A DNA stretch of 64,000 bases from Platerodrilus igneus (GCA_036346225.1 JARFIW010000658.1:2418001-2482000); one strand, 5' to 3'. Counted from the stretch's first letter, positions 10,885 through 22,357 are shown. Made by a program: numbers and translations. Notes: generated by a model from the letters alone, not told the origin.

Positions 10885-12250
10885 TTACTGTTCTAAGGGC
10901 AAAGGGCAAAGCTTTAGCACAGGTCTTTTAAGAATCCCATGTGCCGTTCTCACAGCTGCAACGCAAATAACGTTATCTTTGCCGGTATGCAGTTGAATGA
11001 TTCTGCCCAATCTCCATTGAAGAGGCGGGGAATTGGGTTCTTGAATCAACACTAAAGTACTAAGCATTAGCGATTCCCCTGAAGCAAACCATTTAGATTT
11101 TTGCTGAAGCGTATGAAGGTACTCTGATTGCCATCGCTTTAGAAACTTTGCTGTAACCGCTGGACTAGTTGCCAAGGATTTAAACGATTAATCGCTACCT
11201 CAGTAACGTCCGTATCTGGAATGACGGAAGTAGGTTCGATGGTTAAAAAATTACTTGGGGTCAAACAAGATAGATCGTTAGGATCCGAATTAAGCGGACC
11301 TAATAAACGGGAGTTCAAAAGTGCTTCAATTTGCACTATAACAGTATTCAATTCTTCGTAGGTCAATTTTTGTTCACCAACTACCCGAGATATAGGTGAG
11401 TTTTGACAGATTTAATTCTCGCCTCCCATAGCCCTCCGAAGTGCGGAGCAGAAGGGGGGTTGAACGACCACTCAATGTTTTCTGCGTGTGCGGATTGTTC
11501 TAACAGTTTGCGTATTTTGGCCTCAGCACCTACAAAGTTGGTACCACAGTCGCTGTACATGTGGATACACCTTCCGCGTCTAGAAATGAATCGACAGAAA
11601 GCGGCTAAAAATGCTTTTGACGACAAATCTGAAACTAATTCTAAATGCACTGCCTTAGTGCTGAAACAAACAAAGAGACAAATATATGCCTTTAACGTTT
11701 TGGCTCCTCGAACCCGACTCATCGTTATGGAAAAAGGACCCCCAAAATCTATGCCAGTATGACTAAATGCTTTTCCAGGAGTCACTCGCGGAGTAGGTAA
11801 ATCTCCCATAGAAGGTACAATAGAAGTAGGATTAATCTTAACACAAGGAATACATGCACGTAGACACTGTCTTATGGCTTTCCTAGCAGACAAAATCCAA
11901 AAATGCTGTTCCAATAATGACTGGGTTGTACGATTACCGCAATGTAAATTTTTAATGTGGCAATTCTGTATAATAAGAGTTGTTAGACGATGGAGCCGAG
12001 GGAGAAGTAAAGGATATTTTGCATCATGTGAGATGTCCGAATGTTTTAACCGACCGCCCACCCTGAGGAGTCACCGGCAATCTACGAATGGAGTAAGAGA
12101 ACGGAGTTGTTTGCTAACTAAATGTTCCTTGTTCAATTTTTCCAAAGCTTCCGCAAATGCACCGCTTTGAACATGTTTAACTAATACTTTTAACGCTATT
12201 GTTCTTTCTCAAAGTGTAATCGCATTTTCCATTAGGTGATTCGAGGTTGA
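10885..12250 (-). pseudogene. BEL/Pao 1 integrase (broken)
   Basis: Frame 11381-12061 holds the HHCC zinc region (H..H near 11950-11990, C..C in ACIPCVK). It also has the first two catalytic aspartates (HTGIDFGGPF and YSDCGTNFVGA) and the glutamate (HFGGLWEARIKS), so the DDE triad is still readable. Two overlapping frames (11139-11366 and 10885-11175) carry the rest, including NSRLLGPLNSDPND and the C-terminal DUF5641-like WQLGRI.QLHTG end. Frameshifts lie near 11375 and 11150. Confidence 0.88.
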
Positions 12251-12399
12251 ACACAAAACAGCGGCAGTGAATAATTATTTTTAAAATCTTTTGCAAATCG
12301 GAGAATGTATCTAACAAGAAGTCAAAACGTGATCCGAGGGTCCGATGGCAACCAACACGACTTTTGCTTTGGCAAAACTTTGTGACAATTCTGATGCTG

Positions 12400-13100
12400 A
12401 ATTATCAAGAAACGTTTGTTTAGGCCATTCTTCCAAAGGTATTTTTAACCACACAGGACCCGCCCACCATAGCGTGTGATTGATAAGTTCAGTTGCAGAA
12501 AGGCCTCTAGAGGCACAATCGGCAGGGTTGTTTTGTGATTTGACACGATTCCAATTAGAAGGTGCAACTAGCGATTGAACTTGTGCAATTCTATTCGCAA
12601 CAAAAGTTTTCCATTTATTAGATGGCTATTTTAACCATGAAAGTGTTATTGTAGAATCCGACCAAGCAAAGATGCTGGTAAATTCTAACTTGAAGTATGT
12701 TTTCTTCACATACTCTACAAGATTTGCGAGTAGAACTGCTGCGCCCAACTCTAAACGTGGCCACGAAACTTTGTTTATGGGCACAACTTTACTTTTTACA
12801 CAAACAAAATACACGAAAACATTATCATTTTTGTCAAAACAACGAAAATAAACAACAGATGCATAACCTGCTTCAGAGGCATCGCAAAAGGCGTGTAACT
12901 CGATGCTTTTTAAGTCTTTACAAATCAACCGACGAGAAATTATCAACTCGGATAAGAATAGATGGTGCAACAAATACTGGTCCCATTGACGAATAAGTTT
13001 TTCGGGAAGCTGGACGTCCCAATTAATTCCCAAAGTCTATAAACGCTGAACGAAATGCTAAAATGTATCAGGAGTTAAAAAACCTAGGGGATCGAAAATT
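12400..13100 (-). pseudogene. BEL/Pao 1 RNase H region (broken)
   Basis: Frame 12626-13033 has HAFCDASEAGYASVVYF, then WPRLELGAAVLL, then FAWSDSTITLSWL, the family's RNase H order with its acidic residues present. A shift near 12625 leads to a further stretch with NNPADCASRGL and HTLWWAGP (about 12460-12540), which ends the domain. Upstream, an LARIFDPLGFL-type connection is recognisable near 13080-13110. Confidence 0.85.
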
Positions 13101-13186
13101 CTAGCTAATGTCTAGAGAACGTTCCTTTTTGTACAAGGACGCTTACTAATTTGTATATGGTATGAAAAAACATCTGAATCGGAACA

Positions 13187-14786
13187 TCATTTGAGCCCTA
13201 ACACCTTTACTAACGGAATTTGTTCTTGACTAAACGTCAGCGGTGGTTGTTCGATTTGTGAATTGGGTATATTTGACAAGACAAGGGTGGAATTATTATT
13301 CCATTTTCTAAGTTCAAAACCACCAAACTTACATAATTCAGTCAGTCTTTGAACTAGCAAGTTGGCGTTTTCAACAGTCTCACAACCACTGATGATGTCA
13401 TCTACATATGAGTTGGACGATAAAACAAGTGAAGCGCGGTGGAAACGAACCGCTTCCAATCTCGCTAATTCTTGAATTGTACGAAGAGCAAGAAAAAGAG
13501 AAACTTTTATCCCATAAGTAACGGTGTTCAATCGATAATCAACAAGAGGATCAGATGAATCAAATCTCCACAAAATACGTCAGAAAATCTCGATGTTCTT
13601 GTATAATCTCGATCTGGCGATACATTTCTTTGATATCCGCCGTGAAAGCAATGTTGTAAATCTGAAACTGCAATAGAAGTTCAAAAATATTTTTTTGTAG
13701 TGATTTTCCCTGTAACAACGTGTCATTTAGTGAAATGCCGTAGGTTTTTGCACTTGCATCGAACACAACTTTTAATTTAGTTGTTGTGTTCTCTGGCTTT
13801 ATTACCGAATGTTGCGGAATGTAATAAACAGGACTCCTATCCAACAAAAGAAGAGGCACAGGACTCATGTGCCCTGGGTTTATGTAATCTTGCATGAAAG
13901 GATTGCACGACGCTTGTAAATCCGAGTCATTCTGCAACCGTCTTTCCAACCACAAAAAGCGACGTAAAGCGATTGCGCGAGAATAAGTAAAAATTGGTTT
14001 TGGTCCTTTAAAAATCAATGAACACATAAACCGACCTGCATCGTTTCTAGAATAAGTTTCAACAAACGTCTTTACACACAATACGTTTTCTGCATTTTCC
14101 TGTACGTGAGCAGGAACTCTTTCCAGCTCCCTAAAACGAATTAGCGTTTCTGCTATTGGTTCCACATAAGCACACAACGAAGTAGAAATACTTTCTGAAC
14201 AACCTACTTTTCCAGCCACGATCCAACCAAATTTGGTGCGAATGGCCACCGGTTCGTCTTGTTGGCCGATCCGAGATTCATTCAACAAAATTTGTGCGAA
14301 AATGTCTGCTCCTAACGAGAAATCAATTTTCGCAGGTTCAAAAAACTTTTGATCAGCTAATTGTAATCCATTGATATGATCCCAATGGCGTTTTGATAAA
14401 GGTGTGGCCGGCAGTTGACCACATATTTCTTGTAAAACAAAAAAATCTAAATTGAAATTGGATTGAGTTTCAGCCTGATTACAAGAATGAATACGACACG
14501 ATGAGCTATTACTGATAGTAGACGCATTCAATCCCAAACCTTTAACCTTTGCTAAGCTTTTATGCTTTTGCAAAAAAGCCCTTGACGACACTTTTCTGTT
14601 ATGAAATTTGACATACTCTCATTATCTAAGAGCGCCCTAACAGTTTGTAGTTTTCCAAAACCATCGATAATCGCTACCTGAGGTATAGCTAACAAAGTAG
14701 TTGTATTAGCAACTGAACGAGAAAAGAATGAACTAACTTCCGGCCTCTACATCGAAAGCGAAGAAGCTTCACTTGTTTCATTTTCT
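13187..14786 (-). pseudogene. BEL/Pao 1 protease and reverse transcriptase (broken)
   Basis: Protease remnants precede 14591: the active-site region reads LLDNES rather than the usual DSGS form. The family end KIDFSLGADIF is at about 14300-14335. Reverse transcriptase shows KLKVVFDASAKT (about 13745-13780), FTADIKEMYRQIEI (about 13610-13650) and the catalytic YVDDIISG (about 13375-13400) in the next frame (13187-13573). Aspartates of the YVDD box are intact. One frameshift near 13565 separates the two large frames. Confidence 0.88.
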
Positions 14787-16010
14787 TCAATCATTTTTTT
14801 TGTTTGATCCGCTAATGTAGTAGGAGAGGTATTTGCATTTACAAAATGTAACAATGTGTGGTTTACGACATTTTGCGACATTTTTTACAAACAACTTTTG
14901 AATGACAAATTTTAACACGATGCGAACTACACAATTTAAACAGAGATTATTCTTTTTAACGAAATCAAATCGTTCCAAACTGGATTTACCAAGGAACTTT
15001 TTGCAACCATAAATCAAGTGCTTTTGTTAGGTGACGTCGTAGATACCAACGTCCCACGAGTTGAATTTTGTTTATTCAAAGTTGAAGGCTCACTTTTACT
15101 TTTAGTCGCAAAGTTGACGGTTTTCGGTGCTTTTTGAAACATCAAATCGTTTATCTCTAAAGCCTTACACGATTGATCTAGGAACGCTCTTAATTCTTCA
15201 AAACGTGGTATTTCACTTGTATTTTGCATTTCGAAACGTTTGGCGGTGTCTGAATCTAACTTTTGTAATAGCCAATTGAAAAGAACAAAATCAAACAGAT
15301 CGACATTTTCAAAAGTTTTTAAAACGCTAGAGCTTTGAACGAATACGTTTAATAAGGACCGTAAACTATCGAACGTAGCAGAATTCAATTTGGGAGCCTT
15401 TTCCATGCAATACAAATAATTTGTAACAATTAATCTTTTATTTTCATAGCGATCTATAACAATTTTTAGGGTAATTTGCGCCACAGACCAATAAATGTTT
15501 AATGAGTTGTTTAGATTTGTTATCTAAACTGTTTAACAAAAAATAGAACTTTTCAATAGGAGAAAGTTTTTGATTTGAATCGATCAAAGTACGAAACGAA
15601 TTGTAATATGATTCAAAATCTTCAATTTTTCAATTAAAATTTATTAATGAAATTGTCGGCAAGCGTATATTGTTTGTAGCTGACTGTGAATTATCCACCA
15701 ATGATGCTAAATGCACTTTAGTTTCTAACTGCCTTTGACATTGAGTGAAACGTGTTCTAATCTGCAAAAAGTATTTATCTAAATTAATTCGAAAACCCGA
15801 AATTTCTTCGATAGAATCATCGTCTAAGATGCATTCTGTATACAATTTGTCAAAATCTGATATAATTTGCGAAATTAGTTGCATACTAGCCCCAATTTCA
15901 GCATAAGTATCACCGGTCCCATCTAAATTAGACAATGCATTTTGTAATGCTATCAATCTATTTAACGCAGCTTTACCTTGAAAAATCAACCTTTCTGTGG
16001 TAACTACCAT
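14787..16010 (-). pseudogene. BEL/Pao 1 gag (broken)
   Basis: Frame 15630-16010 starts MVVTTERLIFQ and encodes the N-terminal helical region. A shift near 15630 leads into the DUF1759 region, seen best at 15014-15484 (LNSATFDSLRSLLNVF, then FDFVLFNWLLQKLD). A zinc-knuckle remnant with CLNC lies in 14787-15017. At least three frameshifts separate these parts. In the family, gag forms the particle and binds RNA through the knuckles. Confidence 0.85.
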
Positions 16011-16027
16011 GGTGAAGGGGTTTAATA

Positions 16028-16580
16028 TAAGGTGACCAGATTTTTAGATGGGCAAAGCGGAACAACTCTGAAGGAGGGGGGGGGATCAACAAAATTTTTT
16101 ATACAGAATAAAAATAATATCTTAATATTTTTTTAAGGTTAAGGTCGGTGATATACTTTTTGTCATCAATATAAGATATGAAGACTACAAGTATTTTAAG
16201 CTAAGTTTAAGAAAATTTATGTATTTATGAAGTATATAAATAAATTACTTACCTTAATTTTCTATGGTAAGTATCAGATTTGTAATATTTATTTGTTTAA
16301 TTAGCTTGCTAGCACGCAGTACGAACACGAAGTGTATTATTTGAGAGACAAATACAATGTAACTGGGTAGCAAAAGCAATATGTTAGTCGTCATAGCTCG
16401 TAGGATTCTTAGAACGCAAAACAAATTGAAGGATTTTTAGAACGCAAAACAATGATTTTCATAAATATAAAATTTAACTTAATTCTAAAAGTCGGGACTT
16501 TTGAAAAACGTCGCGGGACACGGGACAAATTGTGAAAAATCGGGACTGTCCCGCCAAAAGCGGGACGTCTGGTCACCTTA
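16028..16580. mobile_element. hAT-type MITE in the leader of BEL/Pao 1
   Basis: The ends are perfect inverted repeats TAAGGTGACCAGA and TCTGGTCACCTTA. The 8-bp word GTTTAATA flanks both sides (16020-16027 and 16581-16588), which is the duplication length of hAT transposons. The right interior is rich in CGGGAC/GTCCCG words. No transposase frame is present, so it is non-autonomous, 553 bp. It inserted after the BEL/Pao element was in place. Confidence 0.88.
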
Positions 16581-16588
16581 GTTTAATA

Positions 16589-17170
16589 CCACCTAAAGCA
16601 ACAAAGCGGCAACTACAAGTTTTAAAATTCTATAGGAAAAGGTTGCTATTCTGATCACGCGAAGAAGTGATGTCTGAGCAGTAAATGACAAGTACCGTTT
16701 ATACAAACAATACAATGCCACTGTAAAATGCATGTGCATGAAATTGAAATTGAAAAATGCTTAAATCTTCTAAAAGGAATAACAACATCAAGACCTGTAA
16801 AAACACCGCACAGGCAAAGATAACAGTGAATAACGACGCCGCAACCATAAACCACGTGTTTTAACCCGAAACGTTTAACAATTTGCTACCCCGACCGTAT
16901 ACCTGTTCCACAAGCTCACACAAAATGCTATTCAGTACCGTTACTATTAATCTTAATTAAATTCCCGAATAGAACTTCAACATAAAATAAATAGTATTCA
17001 AAACGAAAATTTACTTAGATTGCAAAACAAATCAAACAAATTGTTCTAAGAACTGCTAAGCAAATGTCTATACAGTTTAAAACAATAATGAACTTATAGC
17101 ACCCTTCCAATCAAAAAACAAAGGAAATCAAGAAATTGGGGCGTGAAATTCAATTTAACAAAAAGAATTC
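16589..17170 (-). other. BEL/Pao 1 leader between gag and 5' LTR
   Basis: Non-coding, with gag ending to the left at 16010 and the MITE between. No secondary element was recognised here. Confidence 0.5.
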
Positions 17171-17187
17171 AATCCAGTCGGAGGCCA
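17171..17187 (-). other. Likely primer-binding site of BEL/Pao element 1
   Basis: On the minus strand, three bases after the LTR end, the sequence is TGGCCTCCGACTGGATT. A TGG start next to the 5' LTR is the usual sign of tRNA priming. I do not name the tRNA. The second BEL/Pao element also has a TGGCCTC start at the same place. Confidence 0.55.
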
Positions 17188-17190
17188 AAA

Positions 17191-17452
17191 TGTTGGATCA
17201 AAGGATGTATCATGCATTACTTTGATTTCCTCTAATGATGATGTAGACTGTAATTAGGTTAACTGTATAGCGAGCTTAACGGCACTATTTTATTGTCAAT
17301 GAGCACTCACGATACGAAAACTAATTTGTTACTTCCGGTGGTTCAAACGAAACAACACAACACCCTCGTCGGCTGCCGGTTTTAAGTCTTTTCATGGTTT
17401 TTGAAGGGAGGGGTTAACAAGGATCAAGAAAAGAGGGACAGGAGCTCGAAAA
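17191..17452 (-). repeat. 5' LTR of BEL/Pao element 1
   Basis: Starts TGTTGGATCA on the plus strand and is the partner of 10441-10724. Its right end has mutated (CGAAAA where the other copy has CGAACA). Confidence 0.88.
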
Positions 17453-18725
17453 ATTAGCTGGCTCGAACAAAAAAAATTGTTGGCGGTGGTTAGAAATAGG
17501 ATTTTGGCAAAATACTAAATAACAGGAGAACTCCTCGGGAGATCTGTTCGATTTAAAAATTCTTTCAGATTTGAGTAACTGAGAAAAAATTATAGCGATT
17601 TGATAGGTCACAGAATAAATTTATCTCAAAAGATAGAGCAAAGCTGTTTAGAAATAGATTATAGATAAACGCAGTATAGTTTTTAAAGGGTTGATCTCTG
17701 AATTAGTAAGGGGTGGTCCAATTTGAAAAATTCCTAGGGATTTGAGTAACTCAGAAAAAACAATATTAATTGATATCTTACACGACGAATTTATATTAAA
17801 ATTCCGCTAACAAGGTATTGGCTAAAAAGCAGGGGTATCCACTTGGAGGGTGTACAATTTAAATTTTTTTACAAATTTGAGTAGCGGAGAAAATTCTAGA
17901 CTAATTTGATATGCTACACCACTGGAACGTACGAAAAATTGGTTATTCGAAAAACACTTTTGTTGTGCGGATGCTGAACGTTAATCACGCATAGTTGAAG
18001 AAAATTCTTATTAAAGTTAGAGATCAGGTATTAAAGGGTTGTAACTTTGTAAGGGGTGGTTCGATTTTAAAATTTCAACAAATTTCAATAGAGAAATCAC
18101 ACCCCTTATGGGGTGAGCTATGAAATCACACCCCCAAATATGAGGTTAGCCATAGAAATCAAAGAACCAAAGTGTTCTAGCTCGCCTGTTAACATAATAC
18201 TTGTTACTATTCATCTTTGTTATCTTAATCTCATTTTCACTCACACTTTCCTAAAGAGAAAAGCTCATTGGTCGTTATTCTTGTCTTACACATAGGAAAT
18301 CCCACATGTCTTCTTTTTTGCAGACGCCTATTATTTCTCCTACTAATGCTCTTTGAGAGAGTGAAAATGGCAACGTCATTGAAACCTGAAAAACACATTT
18401 TATATAAAACTAGAAAACTTTTGTGAAAATTAATATGTTGATAATTTTTTTCCAACTTAACTGTATAAACTTATGACGTACACGTAGTCAACAACGAAAA
18501 AATTGACATTGAAAGCTATTTATTTACCCAAGAACGCTTTCACACTTTAACAAATGAAATAGTTGTGCAAGAAATGTAACTTTTTTTTATTGAATCATCA
18601 GAGTGAAGTAACTTTGCGTCTTTGATAAATATAAAATGAATCAAACATTCTTTTGTAAAGACTGTATTTTTTATAGTCTCTAGGTTAGTTTAATTTTGCC
18701 GAATACTAAATGCACAAAATTAAAT
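17453..18725. repeat. Degenerate tandem repeats and non-coding sequence downstream of the cuticle gene
   Basis: A loose unit recurs with cores near 17556, 17725, 17862 and 18078. Each has an AAATTC run, then GATTTGAGTAACT(G/C)AGAAAA or a variant, and often a preceding AAGGGGTGGT. Spacing is uneven (about 140-215 bp), so the copies are old. The rest to 18725 is the 3' flank of the cuticular gene. Confidence 0.5.
18586..18591 (-). terminator. Candidate polyadenylation signal of the cuticular protein gene
   Basis: AATAAA on the minus strand, about 135 bp past the stop. Another AATAAA overlaps the stop codon itself (about 18723-18728) and one lies near 18522. Which one is used cannot be told from sequence. 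Confidence 0.4.
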
Positions 18726-19412
18726 TTATTTCTGATAAATTAAATGTTGGGGTGCGTCTCCATTTACAAGCTGAAAATTAGGAGTATTAATCTGTACTTG
18801 GCTAAACTGTGACTTGTCCGAGCCAAAGCTGGACAATACATTTTGCTGAAAACCTTTTGAACTGTCAAGAATGTAGGGAGCCAGAGTAGAAGCAATAAAT
18901 TTCTCGACTTTCTCATTGTTGAGACTATGTACGTTTATTTTCGTAAGCTGATGCTGATCTTGTCCAACGACGCCCAAAATTAAATTGGAATTTACTTTAT
19001 ATTGTATTAAGTTTTGCAAAGGATGGTAACGTTGCGACGTTTCGTAATCATCATACAGTAGGTCTTGATGCTTATTTTGTAAATTAGAATCGCCTACGTT
19101 TGTTGTATCATCATCATAAAGGTAATCATAAAGTTTGGGTTTAAATTTCATGCGTATTTTCTGAGGGTGTTTCTGTTGCTTTGAATTAGACGCAAAGGGT
19201 GTACGATGGAAGCTTTCGTCTTCCGTATACTTTACATCAGCTTTGTAACCGTTCTTGTCAGCGGTGTATGACACTATTTGCAATCGACCGTCAGGCAATT
19301 TAACTCTATATTCTCCGTCTGTTGCTTTGGAATTTTGTCGTTGAACATGAGAATAGTCGTCGCCTGAGATGTGATCTTGTACTTGGTATGAAAAAGCGTA
19401 ATTCTTCTTTTC
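18726..19412 (-). CDS. Cuticular protein with Rebers-Riddiford chitin-binding domain, last exon
   Basis: The exon opens at 19412, just after a good acceptor (polypyrimidine then TTTTTCAG), in codon phase 0 with EKKNYAF, and runs 228 codons to a TAA at 18726-18728. Its first 65 residues are a chitin-binding type 4 (RR) domain: NYAFSYQVQDHISGDDYSH, then DGEYRVKLPDGRLQIVSY, then TADKNGYKADVKY. The form is close to pro-resilin/RR-2-like cuticle proteins. A hydrophilic tail of about 160 residues follows (Asp/Tyr-rich LYDYLYDDD, later a Gln/Asn-rich end), without the usual AAP(A/V) repeats. The methionine at 19430 lies in the intron and is not the start. In the family, the protein is secreted and binds chitin in the extracellular cuticle. 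Frame is intact, so the gene is probably alive. Confidence 0.88.
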   Translation of the reverse strand, partial: EKKNYAFSYQVQDHISGDDYSHVQRQNSKATDGEYRVKLPDGRLQIVSYTADKNGYKADVKYTEDESFHRTPFASNSKQQKHPQKIRMKFKPKLYDYLYDDDTTNVGDSNLQNKHQDLLYDDYETSQRYHPLQNLIQYKVNSNLILGVVGQDQHQLTKINVHSLNNEKVEKFIASTLAPYILDSSKGFQQNVLSSFGSDKSQFSQVQINTPNFQLVNGDAPQHLIYQK

Positions 19413-20217
19413 CTGAAAAATAGAAAACATCGTCAGTTACTTATATAAATACAATTAGTTTTATATTAGAAGGGGAGCACCTTATTTATAAAGGGTCAAA
19501 GGTAAGGATACAGAAATCGGTTGGTATAAATCAACTTAATCGTTCAAGTAAAGGAGGTATTTGAGTAAAACGTTTTGAAACTTTATTCCTACTTTCTATA
19601 ATAAAAAGCGCTGAAAACAGAAGAAAGTTTTGTGATACCCACTTAGGTTCTTTTATAGGAAACCAATAGCAATAATTTAAGAAGTCAACAATTTCACATG
19701 TAAGGATACACACTGCTAGTCAAAAGCTTCCACCACCTCGTATCTTTTGAACGGTTATATTTATACTAATGAAATTCGTATGAAAATAAACGGTGTAGGC
19801 TTTTTAACTAGTCCTAACAGATGGTGTTATAGTCATAAATGACGTCAAAGAACCACTGTGACCAATAATCTTAAATAGGACTTTATGGCAGGCAAGTGAC
19901 ATCACGTTTGAAAGGTGTTAAAAATACTTATTCCGTGATACTAATTATGTTTGGGTTTAGGCCGATTTTAATGGATAAATTAAATAAACACTAAAATTAT
20001 AGTTTGGCTTTAATTAATAAAAATTCTAAAGTGCGCTTCTGGTTACTTGTTAAAAAATTTGACGTTTTTAATTCTCCCGTTTTTCACTTTGCTAAGTTTT
20101 TGCAAAAGTGTTTTATATCTTGAATATTTGTTTAATTATTGTTTAACGAGACGATTAAGTGACGAAGGTAATATGATACGTGCTGTTACCGACAAAGTAG
20201 TAGCTGTCTTAATGATT

Positions 20218-21087
20218 AGTGAATGTAGAAACAATTTCCATGCAGCTTGATACGCTCCAATTTTGCTTTTAAAATTTCCTTGGTTAATTCAATATCCGCT
20301 CGAATAAATTCCGTTTCTACTGTTAAATCTTTCAACATAATTAATAATAAATACGTATTCTAAAAATTCCTCAACTTAAATCTAGTTGCTTTGGAACGAC
20401 AAGTTTATGCTACAATTAAATAGTCTATATCCTGTTTTAAGTACTCGTTATCTTGGTATACATTACGACCGCGTATAATTGCTTCTCTTGTGTTTTCCAT
20501 TTAAAGACTTGTCAAGATGGTAGATCCTACTATTGTTTGATAGCGTGTTTTCCAGTTTTAATCGCGCTTCGATAAGCGAGGATTTGTAGTTTGAACTCGT
20601 GTTATTCGAACCAATGTTGAATTTGATTCTACAGTTTGTGCGTCGAAATATTTTTTACATTATTCGTCACCGTATTTCAAAAGCAATGCACGTTTGTTTT
20701 TTTTGGTTTGACAACTAGAAGGTGTCTTGCGTGTATTGGTGGGTTTCCCCGCGCTTACCCATTCTAATCGGATTCTCTTTTTAACTTTTTTAGCTGGAGG
20801 CCAAATGGGTTCTTTTTTTGTGTAGGCCCAACTGTTCGTTGCCGTGGACCAGCTGCTTTTGTCTGTGGATCGCTGCTGTAGTTACGGTGGCAAGGTGAAT
20901 GGATCTTGACGCCCATGGCGTTGCTGTGCTGACTTACCCCCGACGGCTTGCAAGCTAAGTATCCAGACTCAAACGGGTATACAACTTGTTTTCTTTTGTG
21001 TATATCAAGAGCATATTCCGTATCAGCGTTTGGTGTAGTTACGTGATAAGAAACATTGCCCCTGTAGGAGTATTGTTTGTTGCGATA
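20218..21087 (-). pseudogene. Cluster of short minus-strand frames of unknown origin inside the Tc1-like element
   Basis: Four coding-like stretches follow one another. 20764-21087 is open for 107 codons from stop to stop, without an initial Met (YHVTTPNADTEYALDIHK, then PFESGYLACKPSG, then a basic QTKAAGPRQRTVGPTQKK). 20660-20855 is a second, overlapping frame, Lys/Arg-rich (TKKEPIWPPAKKVKKRIR). About 20412-20504 starts MENTREAIIRGRN. About 20218-20336 starts MLKDLTVETEFIRADI. Residue composition looks coded, not random, and the close packing resembles a small viral genome. I do not recognise any of them. An endogenous viral piece or a captured gene are both possible; this is inference. Confidence 0.35.
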
Positions 21088-21644
21088 TTATCGCTCTACA
21101 GGTGTGATGTACCATTGTTAATAATGTTTGATAGACACATGCTGATTCTTTTCTACTGATTGTTTTATTTTACAAACGGTATTATGTACAATTTAAAAAG
21201 AATGTTTGCCAAAAGCTCTAACTCATTAATTCTTTCCTACTGATTAGATTTTCCAAAAAGTATTAGGTGAAATTTTAAAAACGCTTGACAAAAGCTCTCA
21301 TGTTTATTTACTGCTAATTAATTTTATTTTGTGGAAAATACGAGATGCACACTTCCTATCTAAAGTACTAAATTGTTCGTATCACATAATTGTTTGCTTT
21401 GAAATAGTAACGCTTAATTTATTGCTCTTGCTGGTTTGTACAGAATCTGTTATTTATTTTTATTTGTTAATAGATAATCGTGGCCGACGAGCTTTTTTTG
21501 GTTTTCTTGGTATGTAGGTGAATCCCCTCATTCTCCGCGTTTGATAGTTAGCCTGGTATTTACTTTTCTTCCGGCTACGTCTAGGTACGTAACAAGCTGA
21601 ACGTCTTTTGAATGGGAGTACCCCGATTGCCGTATACCGAAGAC

Positions 21645-22240
21645 TTATTTGAAGAAGCTTCTTCAGAAGTTTGAAGCAACAGGTAGGGTTCAAGATGCCA
21701 AACGATCTATCGACTAGCAATTAGTGATGACAAAAAAATTGACACAATTGCAGAAACAGTAGTAAACCCTTCTTATTCTACAGCCCAAGTTGCGTCTATC
21801 TGTGAAGTCAGTCAAAGGACAGTACATAGGGTGTTGGCTAAAAACAAATTTCATCCCTACAAATTAAAAATGGTGCACCAACTTTCAGAATTCTGTGAAA
21901 ATATATCCAATTGAATTATCCAACACAGAGACTACATAAAATCAATTTGTTTTAGTCACGAAAGTACTTTCTTCCTTAATGGAAATATTAACACACAAAA
22001 TGTGAGGTAACAAGTCCTTACGTCTTTCGTGAAAAAACACTCAATTTCCAGGAAAAGTAAATCTTTGGGCGGATATTATGGGAAACCACATGTTGGGCCT
22101 GCTTTTTTCAATGTTAACTTACCGGTAAACTGTATCTGGAGACGTACAAAACGCAATTGAGCCGTTAATTCTTAAAATTCCGAACGGTAATCCAAATGAA
22201 TTTGGCAACTTGGAAATAAGGTTACGACTAGTAAAAAGCC
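21645..22240 (+). pseudogene. Mariner/Tc1-superfamily transposase remnant
   Basis: A helix-turn-helix region is readable in two frames: KKLLQKFEATGRVQDAKR near 21650-21705, then TAQVASICEVSQRTVHRVL (about 21779-21835) and NKFHPYKLKMVHQL, the second winged-helix part seen in insect mariner-like transposases. Fragments of the catalytic domain follow (FSHESTFFLNGN, then GKPHVGPAFF near 22080-22110). The part with the later catalytic residues is missing, so the copy is deleted and dead. Confidence 0.7.
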
Positions 22241-22357
22241 AGCATCGGTCTATTTTTACCCTCCGAATTTCATTAGTATAAGTATAACCGTTCAAAGCCG
22301 TTCAAAGAAGGAGACTTTTGATCAGCATGGTATTATATATATAATATTAATATATAG

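Larger units (their letters stand above)
10441..17452 (-). mobile_element. BEL/Pao LTR retrotransposon 1 (decayed, both LTRs present)
   Basis: Two diverged direct repeats (10441-10724 and 17191-17452) enclose gag, protease, reverse transcriptase, RNase H and integrase in BEL/Pao order on the minus strand. Beside the left LTR is a minus-strand purine-rich tract (GATGGGCGGGA), typical of this superfamily. Beside the right LTR is a likely primer-binding site. Total length is about 7.0 kb including a hAT-type MITE in the leader. Frames are broken in many places and the LTRs differ visibly, so it is old. I could not establish a target duplication. It lies downstream of the cuticular gene's last exon. 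Confidence 0.9.
19709..22330 (+). mobile_element. Tc1/mariner-type element with unexplained cargo
   Basis: The ends are inverted. The left end after TA (19707-19708) reads CACACTGCTAGTCAAAAGC and continues to TTTTGAACGGTTATATTTAT. The right end before TA (22331-22332), read on the minus strand, gives CCATGCTGATCAAAAGTC and the same GAACGGTTATACTTAT. Both then share ACTAATGAAATTCG. TGC..GTCAAAAG ends flanked by TA are usual for Tc1-like elements. A transposase remnant sits near the right end. The element is about 2.6 kb, about 1 kb longer than a simple Tc1, because of the ORF cluster at 20218-21087. Confidence 0.65.

Noticed and set aside
11403..12170. Plus-strand frames of 119 and 98 codons
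   Set aside because: Antisense to the BEL/Pao 1 integrase, which carries all the recognised motifs.
18237..18455. Short frames downstream of the cuticle gene
   Set aside because: Located in the 3' flank, no similarity or codon pattern.
21460..21720. Basic 86-codon minus-strand frame resembling viral core-type peptides
   Set aside because: Its N-terminal part is antisense to the transposase remnant (KKLLQKFEATG). Only the basic C-terminal half remains, which is too little for a call.
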